Source: Lentinus brumalis
Taxonomy: Eukaryota > Basidiomycota > Agaricomycetes > Polyporales > Polyporaceae
DNA: 64,000 bases
Direction: 5' to 3'
Assembly (NCBI GenBank): GCA_001792895.1
Contig: MARA01000026.1
Location: 372,001-436,000 of the forward strand
This document shows positions 8,833 through 20,573 of this stretch, piece by piece (the first letter of the stretch is position 1; each line of letters begins with the position of its first letter). The notes beneath the pieces are model-generated. The model had not been told where the DNA came from, made no database searches, and saw only the letters and a program-made list of their open reading frames with translations. The position numbers were made by a program, and so were the translations under genes.

Positions 8833-11800
8833 ATGTCCTCGGTTTCGCGACTTCGGGCCATTCTATCGTCTGCATTTAGCTCGCGAGGACTTCCGAATGG
8901 CGAGCAGGAGTTTTTCGAGGAGCTCATGGCCCACAAGCCACAGCTCGTGAGCCTTTACGATGTTGGCCCGAGGAATCCGCAGGAGCAGCGGGAGCTGGAA
9001 TCAGGTGCGTTCGCGTATGTCACCGTGTATGAACGATGTACAGACTTTGAGTCCGCAGGGAAGATCACCATCGACGGTCGCTCCGTCGCGGTCAACGCGG
9101 ACTTCGCCAGGCAGGCCGTGTTCATTTCGCAACAACTCGACTGCTCCGAACGCTACGTCGCCGGCCTCCTCCAAGATGTCATGACCCACAACCCCAACCT
9201 CACGCAAGAGCAATGCATCGAGGCCGCCATCATGGAGTACCACACGCGCCGGCGGGAAATTGCAGAATGCCTGGGCACCATCCTCCAGGCGGCGGAACGC
9301 GCGGAGACGGCGGACGCGTCGCCGCTCCACCAACGAATAGACTTGTTCGTGCGGCAGCAGCTACTGAATCCTGGCGGACGGGCGGGGAGCGGACTGTCGT
9401 TGGCGATGAAGGTGTTCCAGGAGATCCACAATGTTGGGAATGCGTTGAACAAGGCGCAGGCAGCGCGGCAGAACGCGAAGAGCGAGACCGTCCCTCCGAG
9501 TCAAGGTGCGTTCGCTGGCTCATCATACTGGTATAATGATACGATCTGTATGCAGGTGCAACTCCGAGTCTGGGCGCAGACATATTGAATTCACGCTGCG
9601 AGTCTCTCAAGTTCGAGAGACGTGCACTCGCAGTGGCGCTGTTCTTGCTCGGGCGCATGGGCCATCTCTCGTCCAAGGAGATCCCAAAAGTTGTCGACTG
9701 GCTGCATGCAAACCCGCGACATCCCATGGTGTTCTACCTCCTTCCGACATTACTGGTTGCGTTCGACGTCGTCGACCCCAACTCGGCAGGTGGTCAGGCA
9801 CGCAAGCGTTTGTTTGCAGACGGGACTTTGGTCGCGGAGATGAAACGCAAGCTCGAAGTATCGAAGGAGTGGCCGGAACCGGGCCTCAAGGCAACCATTC
9901 TCTTGCAGTGGACACTTTTCCTGACCGCTGTACGCCGCGCCGATCCCGCTCTGGAGAACACAGAGGGATTCAGGTCCGATGAGCTGGAGACGCAGATATG
10001 GAACGCAGTCCAGGGTGGCTGCTTCACATACCTTGCACGCATGCTCACTCTTTTCCAGAGACGTCAGACTGCGCGAGCGTTGACCTCGTACGCTTCGTCC
10101 GTTCTGGCCGTCACAGAGCAGGACCTGCAGATCGAGCAGCCAGCAGACGAGTTCAAGCCGGTCATCCTCGACGCCCTGGAGGCACTAGTACGCTCCCTCA
10201 TCACACAGGCGTCTTCCGAGCTGCGCAAGATCAAACAACGACAGGAGGACCTGTTACTCGCAGGCGCACGTGCGGACAGGACTAGGATGTACCGTTCCAC
10301 CGCCGCGCAGGGCGCTCCACGTTCCACCGCAACAGAGGCGGACAAGCCCTCCATGTCGCCACGGAACGACATGGCTATGCTGTTCTCGTTTGTGGGCATG
10401 TTGTACGCGATGCTGCCTCCTGAGAGGGCGCTGCACTACTGGGGAGCGGGGACTGTCATTCCTGGTCAACGGACATCATATCGGGAGTACCTCGAACTCA
10501 GCTCTGGGAAGCTTGCTGCATTCCTCCAGTGGTCTATATGGTCAACCCAGGCTCGCGATGTGGACATGTCCATGGCGCTGTTCGACATGCTCGCTGGCCT
10601 CGCTAATGGTCAACAGTGCAGTGAGCTTGCATACAATTACCTTGTACGCGGTGGCGGGACGTTGTGTCAGGGGCCCCCGTTCCCTCGACTTCGACTTCGC
10701 ATTACAACACTGGGCCTGCGGTCTCTTGGAGCTCAATATTCGCGTTGCTCGAGACATGGGCAGCGGCAGGTGCAACACGCGCGAATTCTCCCCCGGCCAG
10801 TCCGTCATGGGACCACAACAGGGCTTCGGTACCAGCCAAGGATGGCAGACGCAGCCTCCACCACCACGTCCTCAGCAGCAGATCCAGCTCTCGCCTCAAG
10901 ACGTTCTATTAGCTCAGGCCTTCCTTCGTCTCCTGGCTGTCGTCGTGACGTGCTCGATCCCCGCACGCGTCAATATTTGCAGTCATGCGCGCTTCCGCGC
11001 TATCCCCACCCTAGTGTCCCTCATCCCGTTGGGTGTGCCGCTGGAGCTCAAGGGCGCGATCTTCGACACCCTCGCTGCATTTTGTGCACCGGGGGCTGGG
11101 CAGCTGGTGTAGAGATCTGCAGATCCGTGTGGACGTTGATGGAAAGGTTGGAAGTGATCAACGTACGTGTGGCTCATGGACCCGGCGCTGGTCTTCCGGT
11201 CGGGCGGGGAGTCGAGTTGGAGTTGGACGAGGTCGAGTCAGCCTACAGGTTGTACCCCTCGACGATCCCTTTCCTCAACCTCCTCAGCACCCTCATACAC
11301 ACCCCCAAGCGCATTCCTCTCCGTGAGCGAATCTCAGACCCGACCCCCATCAACACTATTCCGGAGTCTCTTGGTGCTCCGTACAGGACGCCTGGAATTG
11401 GGCCGTTTGTGTCTTTCGTGGTCGACAACGTCTTTGCTCGCATTTCCATACGCGAGTACCTCCGTGCGGCGGATAGATGGCGCATGAACGACTTATGCCT
11501 GTGCTTCATCGAACGCTGTCTGGCCAGCTTCGACCTTGAGTCGCTGGTCACGAGCGTTGAAGAGCTGCAGCCCAGCAAAGAGGCGGTCGTCCAGCTTGCA
11601 ATCCACCCTGGATTCGAGCTGATGAGGCGTCTACTCACCGCTACACCTCTCCAAACGTCCATCCTCTCGTATGTCGTGGAGGGCCTTAATGGGTTCGAGA
11701 CAGGGGTCGCGCAAGAGGAGCCGTACTATCGGACAACGATCACACGCGTCCTGAGAATCATTCATCGCGTCCTCGAGGTTCAAGACATATTCCTGGATGT

Positions 11801-14800
11801 CTTCCTACCCCTCCTTGCCGAGCTCAACGAGCCTGCCCTCACTGGTGATGTCCCTCCTGTCTCCTACTTCATCCGCTTCGACCAAGCTCTCTCATTCACT
11901 CCCGACTACATCCCTGCTCTCGCCGCGTACATCTGCTATCCGTCATATCCCGAGCTGATGCTGCTCAGCGTCAAAATTCTTGCCACGCTCTCCTCTTCGG
12001 CTGCGCTAGCTCAGCTGGCTCTGCTTGTCGACAGGAGCAGCGAGTCCATTCGCATCTTGGAAGGCTATCTGCGAGCTCTGGACACACATGTCGCGGACGA
12101 TGTTGAAGAAGCCGAAATCACTGCTGATCAGACAACCGGTGCTGGCGCGCCAGACATTGATGAATGCTCGGACCTTCTCACCCAGGCCATCCGACTTGCG
12201 ATCCTTGACTTGTTCATCCAGGACACACATTCGAATCGCCCATACCCTAACCTCGCCCATTTCCTCCTCTTCGGCGGAGCCTCTCCGGACAAGCAGATCC
12301 AAGACCCTCATGCGCTTGGCGCGAGGCGCTCTTGCGTACATGCCATCCTCGAACTCCTCAACTTCGGCGTGCCGCGTATCAAAGGCAAGGAGAGTCGCAG
12401 GCAGCGCACGCTTGGAGAGCCGCTGTTCATCAGTCTCCCGGCCTTCGCCGAGCGGTGCTATCATGTCATTTTCCAGCTGTGCCAACACCCGCGTACCTCG
12501 GAAGCCACAATGCGGTACCTGCGCACGCGCGAGGACTTCTTCTCGAGACACCTTGCCGCGATACCTTTCAAAGTACCCCCAACTGATCAGCAGCCGTTCA
12601 TCGAAGTCGTGTACAACGACGGCTCGCGTGTAGTGACCACGGTCACTGCATTGTCCTCATTCCTCAAGCTTCGCTCTTGGATCCTCGACTTGGTTGCCCT
12701 GGACCTTCATGCGCTCACGAACCGCGGCCACCACAAGAGCGTCTCTGAGCTTCTGGAGCTCATGTTCGGCAACGAGGAAGACTACCTAGAGGACGGCGGT
12801 GACGATTGGAACACTGACATGTTCAAGCCTTTCCGTGAGGTCGGCCAGTCGCATCTCAGGATGATTGAGTTGGTGCAGTCTTTGGACTTCGACTGGTCAG
12901 ATAGCTTGGTCGTCCAGCCGCGAGAGCTCGAGTTCCTGGGCCAGCTCAATCTGCAGTCGTGCCTCAGGATCGACGAGTCTGGTTGCGAAGTCGTGGACCG
13001 CTCTGCTTTGCTATCATTGTTGACCCTCGCGAAGCGGACTCTCCACATGCAAGGTCGGGTTGCTAGCAAAGCGCATGCGGATGCATTGGAGGCGGAGAGC
13101 GATTATCTCTTGGAGAGCTGCGCGATCGAGAACCACAGACGTAAGATCCGGTACGCTGCTGCCTCCGGTTATGAGGCCTGGCGAAGACTGCTCGACATGG
13201 CACTCATGAAGTGCTTTGATCGCCTTCCGTTCGACCGTCGGGAGAGCATGCTCTTCGACCTCCTCCACGTCCTCCCCAACTCGCTCCGCTCCTCCAACGT
13301 CGACGAGTCCACTGCTGTTTTGCTATCCGAATCCATTTTGTCGACAATCACCAAGCTTCGCGAAGACCGTCGTCATCAGGTCCTCTTGCAGTCTGCAGGC
13401 GGCGACGTCGACGCAGGAGCTCTGCCCGCTGAACGCCTCAACGTCCTCCTACGTAGCATCTTGGAATGCATCATGGATCACAGCCGCGTTGAGCTTGTCC
13501 GCGGCAATCTCTACGCAGCTCTCGTCAACTACCTCCATCTGGTGCTTCATGACGAGGCGCCGGAGGGACGTGACGAGGAGAGATTCGGGAATTTGGGAGC
13601 GTCATTATTGCTTTCAGCCAGTGATTTCCCGCTCGGCGAGAGCACGTCGCTGGTCCCAGGCTTGGGTCAGCTCGCGCGGCCCACGCAGACAGCAGGCCTC
13701 TCCCTCATCCATTCGAGCATCACCATCTTGAAGCCGGTCATGGAGCGGTTCGTCGCCATCGTCTGCCGCGACGCGATTGATGGGACAGAAGTATGGAAGA
13801 CGGTCGCCTTCATGCTCCTCGATTCGCTCGTCAGGCTCTCCCGCTGGGAGAAGCATGCCACCTCGCTCGCAGCTATGGCTCGGCAAGGGTTCCTCAGCGG
13901 CTTCGTGCGTGGCTTGAAGGAGTCAGATCTTCTGCTCCAGGCAGTGCTCAAGCCGGATCCAGGTGCGTCGAGGCGTGTTGCGGGACATGCACGACGTGAT
14001 GACTGATTTCTTACTAGATGACTTGAACCCGCTGTACGTCTACGAGGCGAAGATGTCGTTGTTGGTCCGGATGGCCCAGACTCGTCAGGGTGCAGAGCGA
14101 TTGCTGGAGGCACGCGTTCTCCCTATCCTCGCAGACTGTGACTACCTCGACGCACGACCAGAGGCGGACCAAGCGTTCCTCGGTATGTAGCTATTCCTCA
14201 TCTCACCCAGTGGCCAGCTGACGGGGGCCTTCGTTAGACCGTGACAGTTTCCTCCCCTCGGCTGTGCAGCGGTACCATCAGTTATTCATGCCTGCCCTGC
14301 AGCTTGTGAGCGGCATGCTCATCTCTCTGGGTCCCAAGCACACAACTGCAGCCAACCACGTAAGCCTAATCTTCATCCACCTTTGGGCTGCTCACTGACT
14401 GGTGGTGCCAGGCTCTGCAATTCCTCTCAAGTCACCGAGACACCGCTGTGCTCTTGCTCAAGAACGAAGTCGACGAGCTCTCACTGTCTGTCATGGAGGA
14501 GATTCGCCTCCTGGTGTCACTGTGCAGCAGCGTAGTGCACCTGATTCCGAAGACAGAATTGGTAAGCACTTCGATTTGTGCTTGCATGTACTGGTCTGAC
14601 TAGTATCAATCAGCTCTCAAGTTCTGGCTATGGCATGCTGCATGGCGCCATCTCGAGTCTCGCGGCGAAGTGCCTGGGCGACCGATACTGGAGCGAGCGT
14701 GTCCAGCCACAGACTGACGCAGAACTTGCCGATGCCGGTATTCAATCATTAGGTTTGTGCATGTCGCATTGTCATGATATCAAACTGATTTGGACGATCC

Positions 14801-15820
14801 AGAGTACGCCCCTGAGTCGAAGTTCCGTGCCTCAGCGGCATTGAAAGAGGAGCTGCTCAAGAACGCCGTCATCTCATACCTTGGCATCGCAAGCGACTTC
14901 ACTGAGGCTGACTTCACGCTCGTCTTGTCGCCGTCAATCACTACGCCCAAGCATGAGGAGCGACCGACACGCTTCATCGGTGAGTGTCACCGGTTTTATG
15001 CATCGGTGTTCCTGTGTTGATTCGGCCTCCCCGTAAAGCGACCGTACCCACGATCGGCGACGCCATTGAGGCCTTGGACGAATTCTGCCGTGACCTCGCA
15101 CATGTCCTTCTCCGCATCGTCGATCTTTCTGCAGAAATTGCGAATAAGGATCACATCCGTGTGGACAACATCCAAGAGGTGCGTATGGCGATGCCAAGCG
15201 ATTGCAAAGAGCAAATCTGATGTATCTTAACTCACTGGCTAGATTGTGCACATCTCGGATCCCGCCCTCCTCGATAACCTCGACATGCGACAGCGCCAGA
15301 CCCTCGTCAGCCGCGAGCTTGCCTTCTGGCGGGCAGGCGCGAAGCGACGCGCTCACACCATCCTCAGTAAGTCGAGCTGGACTCCTTGGGACCTGATCAT
15401 GTCGCTCATTCGCACAACAGACTCGCTGGAGATGCTCCTGCTCCTGCTCTGGCGTCACCTCGCGTTCTACCTCGAAGGCAGGCACATCAACAACCCTGAC
15501 CTCAAAGGTTCGATCGCGCACACGATGCGCTTCGCGTCCTCGCCGGACATCGACACGCTCAATGCGGAGGCGCAGCGCAAGCTCGCGCCTGTCCTGGGGG
15601 CGCTGCAGTCTCTCGACTTGGTATGTTTCTCCCTTGCCGGATTCCTTTGTGCGAACGATGACTAACGGTCTTGTGGTAGAACGAGGAGACCTTGGGGAGC
15701 GACTGGCGCTCGTACGAGAGCTACCGAACAATCATGGCAAGGAGGCTTGCAGACACTGTAGGGCTCGAGGAAGAGTCCGAGTCGCGAGACGAGCCACAAA
15801 ATGGGTTGCGGGCGTACTGA
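8833..15820 (+). CDS. NUP192: Inner-ring nucleoporin Nup192/Nup205
   Basis: A large alpha-solenoid scaffold protein of the nuclear pore inner ring. Twelve exons: 8833-9004, 9059-9505, 9556-13962, 14018-14182, 14238-14359, 14412-14561, 14614-14752, 14803-14979, 15039-15178, 15243-15366, 15421-15620 and 15680-15820. Together they give about 2,128 residues once three one-base gaps are allowed, close to other fungal and animal members. Telling stretches are LANGQQCSELAYNYL, AVSWSSIFALLETW, LLAQAFLRLLAVVV, GVEICRSVWTLMERLEVINV and YRLYPSTIPFLNLLSTL. Exon 3 (4.4 kb) changes frame at about 10656-10658, 10790-10794 and 11091-11100, each time as if one base were missing from a G or C run. The first shift could instead be a 50 nt intron (10621-10670, GTGAGC..TCAG), but that would delete the conserved SELAYNYL. 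An essential gene is unlikely to be broken three times. Confidence 0.92.
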
Positions 15821-16092
15821 TTTGTTTGCTAATTGCCCTTTACACTTGGACCCTGCTTGCATCTGATGTGTACGCTTTGTTACCTCCATGACCCGCGATG
15901 ATTCTGTATTATAAGTATAACGTAGCGAACCGATCAAAACATTGCGAATAGTAGTACCCTTGAAGCTCGCAGGAGGAGGTTGGGGTCGGGCTCGTGGGTT
16001 GCGACAAGGAGGTCGAGATGAAGACATGCATGAGTCAGAGCGATACGTGTACAGCAAATAATGGTATATAGAGGCATCAGAGAGGAAGGGCG

Positions 16093-17053
16093 TCACAAGG
16101 GGAGCAGGCTCCCTGCCCCACGCAGGGCCATCTGGCCGCCGAAGCGCAGCGTCTGGATGCCGCCAGGGAAGTACGCGGCCACGTATGACACGAGCGCGAT
16201 GACCTTTTCGCGTGCAAGTAGCGTCAGTGCGCGGTCAACAGAGAACAGAGGTATGAAAGCATACTTGAACGATTGCGCCAAGCAGCGACCCGAGGTACGA
16301 GTGTGCCTGAAGAAGAGCGGGATTAGTGTTGTTGATGCTGAACCGAATATGACGAACGCACCCCTAGCGAGAAATAAAGTGTTAATCCGAGACTTGCGAG
16401 GTAGGCGATGGAGAACGGCAGGCGCTCTTTCGACATTAGGTGCTTGATGTGGTTTATAGGGCCGATGAGGACAGAGAATCTGCGAGCGCACCGCTCCAGC
16501 GAGCCGCAAGGGGTGTACCAGAACAAGCGACTCACCCAAACATCACGAGCAGACTTCCCAGACTGCGTTCGAGCCCTCGATGCTTGAGCAATCGCGCACG
16601 GTGCCACGACCAAGGAGGAGGCATACCTGAAGGCAAGCGCGAACTTGGCTGGCCGTAGCGCAATCATGGGTATCGTCAAGAACGCAACGAAGAAGCACAC
16701 TGCCGCTCCAATCAAGCATGCTCCAAATCCCAGTAGCCTGTCCGTCGTGGCCCACCGCGTCAGCATTTCCAGTACCATTACGCACGCTTCGCCTCAACCT
16801 CAACCGCAGCTCCCACCCAGCACGAACTAACGCACCTCTCCCATCTGGACAGAGCAAAGTAGGCCTCCTCTTCGTTAGACCGCTCGCTTGAACGTAGTGG
16901 TACGTATCCGCTCCCAATGGCATTGTAGAATCGTGAGAAGGGGTTCGCGCCGCCAGCCGTGGAGGTCCGTTCGGAGTCGTCGTTGTTGCCGCGCGCCCAG
17001 CGGAATTGGGAGAGGTTATCTCGGAAGGACTGTTCTGTTGACTGCGGTGGCAT
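16093..17053 (-). CDS. SFT2: Sft2-family vesicle transport protein
   Basis: A small four-helix membrane protein of the Golgi that helps fusion of endosome-derived vesicles, by knowledge of yeast Sft2. Six exons on the minus strand: 16836-17053, 16627-16737, 16536-16562, 16362-16479, 16265-16306 and 16093-16203, giving 208 residues. A polar N terminus with YVPLRSSERSNEEEAYFALS leads to SRWERLLGFGACLIGAAVCF, then IGPINHIKHLMSKERLPFS and YVAAYFPGGIQTLRFGGQMA, the signature loops of the family. Helices lie near residues 80-100, 105-120, 135-155 and 165-185. Exon 3 is a 27 nt micro-exon that completes helix 2 (SLGSLLVMFG). All boundaries keep frame, so I am confident of the model. Confidence 0.92.
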
Positions 17054-17276
17054 TCTAGAGCGAAGAAGTAGTGGGAAGAGATGGCGAGGGCAGATGATGA
17101 GTGCAGACGAGGAGAGGTGGGGAACGCTGCGGCACCGGTCCGCCAGCAATTCCGCTCAAAATGGTAACTCAAGCGCCCATGAGGATACGAAGTCTGGCGT
17201 CAAAGTTCACTCGCTTTTTTACTCTTAGACTTGACGAGCACGATCCCTGCCTCAGTCACAAAAACTATCATTCACG

Positions 17277-18594
17277 ATGGAGATGGATGGCCTCGCCTCT
17301 GCCTTTTCGCGCTTGCCTTAGTGAGCTCCGAGGGCGCGTTGCAACGATCCGAGTCCGCCCAACTGAAGAATACCCCCAGCTTCTCCCCGGGCATGATGGT
17401 CAACCGCTCAGAGACCTGCGCGACCCGAAAGCTTACACAGTGCACGGACTTTGGCGTGTCGATGAACGACATTTCGAGCAAGTTCGCTCGAGGCCCCGCA
17501 AACGCGCCCGACCTGTCCCCCGCCGACTTCATGGCGCGCAAGTCCGTCGTCGATCAGGTCGCGGACTGGTGCGATGCGAACGCGGGCAAACCGGGGAAGG
17601 TCTACAGAAACGAGTGGGCACCCATTTTGTACAACTTCGAGGTGGGTGGACAGGGCAGTCCCGCCGTGCTGTGCGCTCACCTCGTCTGTCCTCCAGATTG
17701 TCAAGTCCGCGGCGAAGCGGGAGGTGCGCTCACCTGCGGATCATGCTCTCTTGAGCGCTGCTGAGTCTCTGTTTAACTGCAGCGCGACTGGGGCCATCTC
17801 GTTTTTACGGACATGACCATCTCGCGCTTCCTCCTCGTCATGACGTTCCCTGAGACGTGCAACTGTGGGAACTACTCCCACCACGACTATGACGCCATCA
17901 CCAAGTACCACGCGGACCGCTTCATGTCCCTCCTCACCTATCTGCACGGCGAATGGGACTGGGGGAACAAGCCAAACGTGTGAGTTACGCATGGAGCTCC
18001 TTCCGCTTGAAGTCATCCAGTCATTGATTGTCGCTCAGTGTCCGGGCGACCTACGTTACGCCGAAGGAACGCTTCAAGGTCAGCACGGAGTTCCTCGAAG
18101 ATATCGACGCAGCTGCGGGGGACCACCGTGTGCCGGGCAAGCCGCCGATTTTCCAGGTCACCGCGGACAAATTCATCGCGACGCTGCTCCCGAGCGAGCT
18201 GGAGAAGATCGACAACACCGTCGCGCGCGGCTCCACGTCGAAGAAACGCACGGGCAAGAACGTGCGCGACCAGGTACTCGGCACGAAGGAGGACCGTCCC
18301 GAGGTCAGCAAGGCGTTCAAGCAGACGAACATGCGGCAGTGCGCGTACTGCGAGGAGCCCAAGGAGCTCAAGAACCTCAGCCTGTGCTCACGGTATGATG
18401 TTCCTCTCCGCGCAGCTTGGACACGCTGAATCGTACTTCTCCAGCTGCAAGTTGGTGTATTATTGCGGGAAGGATTGGTAAGTTACACATGTCACCGCTG
18501 GAGCGATCGACACTGACTCTTCGCACCTAGCCAACGCATGGCGTGGCCGTCTCACAAGTTCTCATGCCGCAAGGCGAGCGAGTCGCAGGCTTGA
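17277..18594 (+). CDS. MYND-type zinc-finger protein
   Basis: Seven exons (17277-17320, 17380-17641, 17697-17723, 17783-17979, 18039-18392, 18445-18477, 18531-18594) give 326 residues. The C-terminal 45 residues are a MYND finger: CAYC, then CSRCKLVYYCGKDCQRMAW and HKFSC, with the Cys/His zinc ligands in MYND order and the last two exons splitting the finger. The N-terminal 270 residues match no domain I can name; they include CTDFGVSMNDISSKF, an aromatic-rich RDWGHLVFTDMTISRFLLV, and CNCGNYSHHDYDAI with a possible extra metal site. MYND fingers usually bind proline-rich partner peptides, so a regulatory or adaptor role is an inference. No SET domain is present. The start at 17277 uses intron 17321-17379; an internal ATG at about 17391 is the alternative. 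Confidence 0.8.
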
Positions 18595-18912
18595 CCTACA
18601 TAGTCTCATACCAAGACCTCGAACCTAAGGCCTAAGGCCTGACCTCTGTATACTTACCTATAGGCGCCGCGATGGCCACACTCACCGAAGTTCCTGCTCA
18701 CATCTACTGTTGTAACTCACCAGCACCTCACTGTCCATTGTCAAAACAATACATGCGTGAATATCTCGGCTGTAAAGCATCTCGTCCGTACCCGTTGCGT
18801 GGCAGACCGGCGGGCCCACGCTAGGGCCGAGAAGCATCGAGAGCGTGGCTGCGAGCGCGTCAACCACTATATAAGCTGCTTATGCGCTCCCCTGGCGCAG
18901 CCTTGCTTGATC
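18595..18912. other. Intergenic segment upstream of the hemerythrin-domain gene
   Basis: Nothing coding is seen. It carries the 3' end of the MYND gene and the promoter of the next gene, with a TATA box listed separately. TAAGGCCTAAGGCCTG at about 18626-18641 is a short direct repeat. Confidence 0.55.
18868..18875 (+). promoter_or_regulatory. TATA box of the hemerythrin-domain gene
   Basis: TATATAAG, 38 bp before the ATG at 18913. The distance is short, so the 5' leader is probably only a few bases long. Confidence 0.6.
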
Positions 18913-20116
18913 ATGAACTTCAAGGTCCTGAGCTCAGTCTTCGCCGCCGTCCTTGCGTTCCTGTCTTTCCGCGCACTCAACAAGCCCCTTGGATCCAATC
19001 ACATCCAGCGCATTATGTCGACCGACCCGGTGATAAGCGCCAGCAAGTTCAGCGACCCCGCAGTCTTGGCAGAGGTCGCCAAGATTCGGTACGTACTGTG
19101 TCCCTCGAGACTCGCCATGGCTGCAGACTGACGTTGACGGCGAGTAGCAAGGTTGCGGAGGTCCCGCGCCCCGCGCTCGCGTCGGGCAAGACGGCGTGGG
19201 CGATGGCGTGGATGCATCTGATCATCTGGAACGCGTGGAAGAGCGCGTATTTCTACGCAGACAAGATCCCTGAGGGTGACTTCGACAACTACCGGGCCTA
19301 CGCAGCACTTTCTATCAAGTTCCTTGTGGACCATCATGACGCGGAGGAGAAGACGCTGTTCCCCATGCTCGAGGAGAAGATCCCTGGCTCGATGGAGAAG
19401 AATCACCACCAGCATGAGGCGTTCCTCCAGCCAGTACGTACCGTGCTAGTGAGGAATCGGAGCGTGTGCTGAAGTATTTTACGCCCACAGCTCGGCGACC
19501 TGCTCAAGTACCTCGATACTGTGACCGTTGACAAGTGGGATGCTGCGACCTTCAGGGCCAAGGTGGCTTCTTGACGCTCATGACATTGCCTTCCGTGCAA
19601 CTCACACACTTCTGTTACTACAGGTTGACGACTTGCTATTCCCCGTCATGGAGCACCTCGCCGATGAGCTCGACTCGTTGGATGCGGAGAAGGTTGCTAT
19701 TTGTTCCCCTTCATAAAGTCCCCGCTGAACCAACAATTCCTTGCAGCTCACCGCCAAGTTTACTGAAGATGAACTTCAGGCTATCAACACGGCGACTCAC
19801 AAAGCGCAATCCACTGGCGACTCGAAGCTCGAACTGCCCTTCGTTGTCCAGGCACGTTGACCTGTTGCCCAGACTGCGCCCGCATAGACTGACCAGTACT
19901 TGCACAGAATCTCCCTCCTGGATGCGAGTTCCCACCCGCACCAGGCTTTGTCAAGAACATACTCGGACCATGGATGTTCTACTGGAAATACGCTCGCTTG
20001 TGGAAGGTCAGTCCGTGAAGCCGGGAGGTTCGAAAGTCCGCCGCTTACTGACGCCATTGCAGTATACCGCATATCCTTGGAAGCAGACCCTCCCCACCAC
20101 CGTTCCGGCTCTGTAA
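18913..20116 (+). CDS. Hemerythrin (HHE) domain protein with N-terminal hydrophobic segment
   Basis: Seven exons (18913-19088, 19148-19433, 19491-19562, 19624-19692, 19747-19851, 19908-20006, 20063-20116) give 286 residues in frame. Residues 1-22 (MNFKVLSSVFAAVLAFLSFR) form a signal peptide or anchor. The hemerythrin-like four-helix bundle follows, with His and Glu metal ligands in FLVDHHDAEEKTLFPMLEE, KNHHQHEAFLQP and FPVMEHLADELDSLD, so a di-iron or other metal site is expected. Such fungal proteins are usually annotated only as HHE cation-binding proteins; an oxygen, nitric oxide or iron role is inference. Intron 5 (19852-19907) begins GCACGT and would be a GC-AG intron; it keeps frame exactly. 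Confidence 0.82.
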
Positions 20117-20573
20117 CACTACTTCTTGCTGTTGTTGGCTCTTGTATCTAATATTCCATGATTCTGATGATGTGTCCTGAGATCGTTAGTTCAAGGGCAA
20201 TAATGGTAGGTCGTCGGTGATGTCAGTGCATGACATTCATGTTCCTGCCGGGCCCATCGTCGTCTGTAAGTACCGAATGGTGGGAGTCAACTGAGACTCT
20301 CACATGAGTTCAGCAGGATGACCACATAAATGATGTAATCATACAGTTAACTCATGTCGGACGCCGAATACTGTAACTCAGCCACTCAATAGCCACTACA
20401 TAGAAGTCGACTCACGCCTAGGGTCTTCATCGCGAGTTCTGAAGGAAGACTCTTCCCTGAGAATAAACTCCCGCACAAGCCATTTACTGGCCAGATTCCG
20501 ACTACTCAGTGACTCCTTGGAGAGGCAGTCCTCTGAATCACATACTACCTGGTACCATTGATTGATACCCAAC
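20117..20573. other. Intergenic segment upstream of the first TIM-barrel gene
   Basis: No gene is seen. AT-richer than its neighbours, with no clear TATA box near the ATG at 20574. Confidence 0.5.

Noticed and set aside
10770..10821. 52 nt intron candidate in NUP192 exon 3
   Set aside because: Donor and acceptor look acceptable, but removing it leaves a frame that soon loses the Nup192 sequence.
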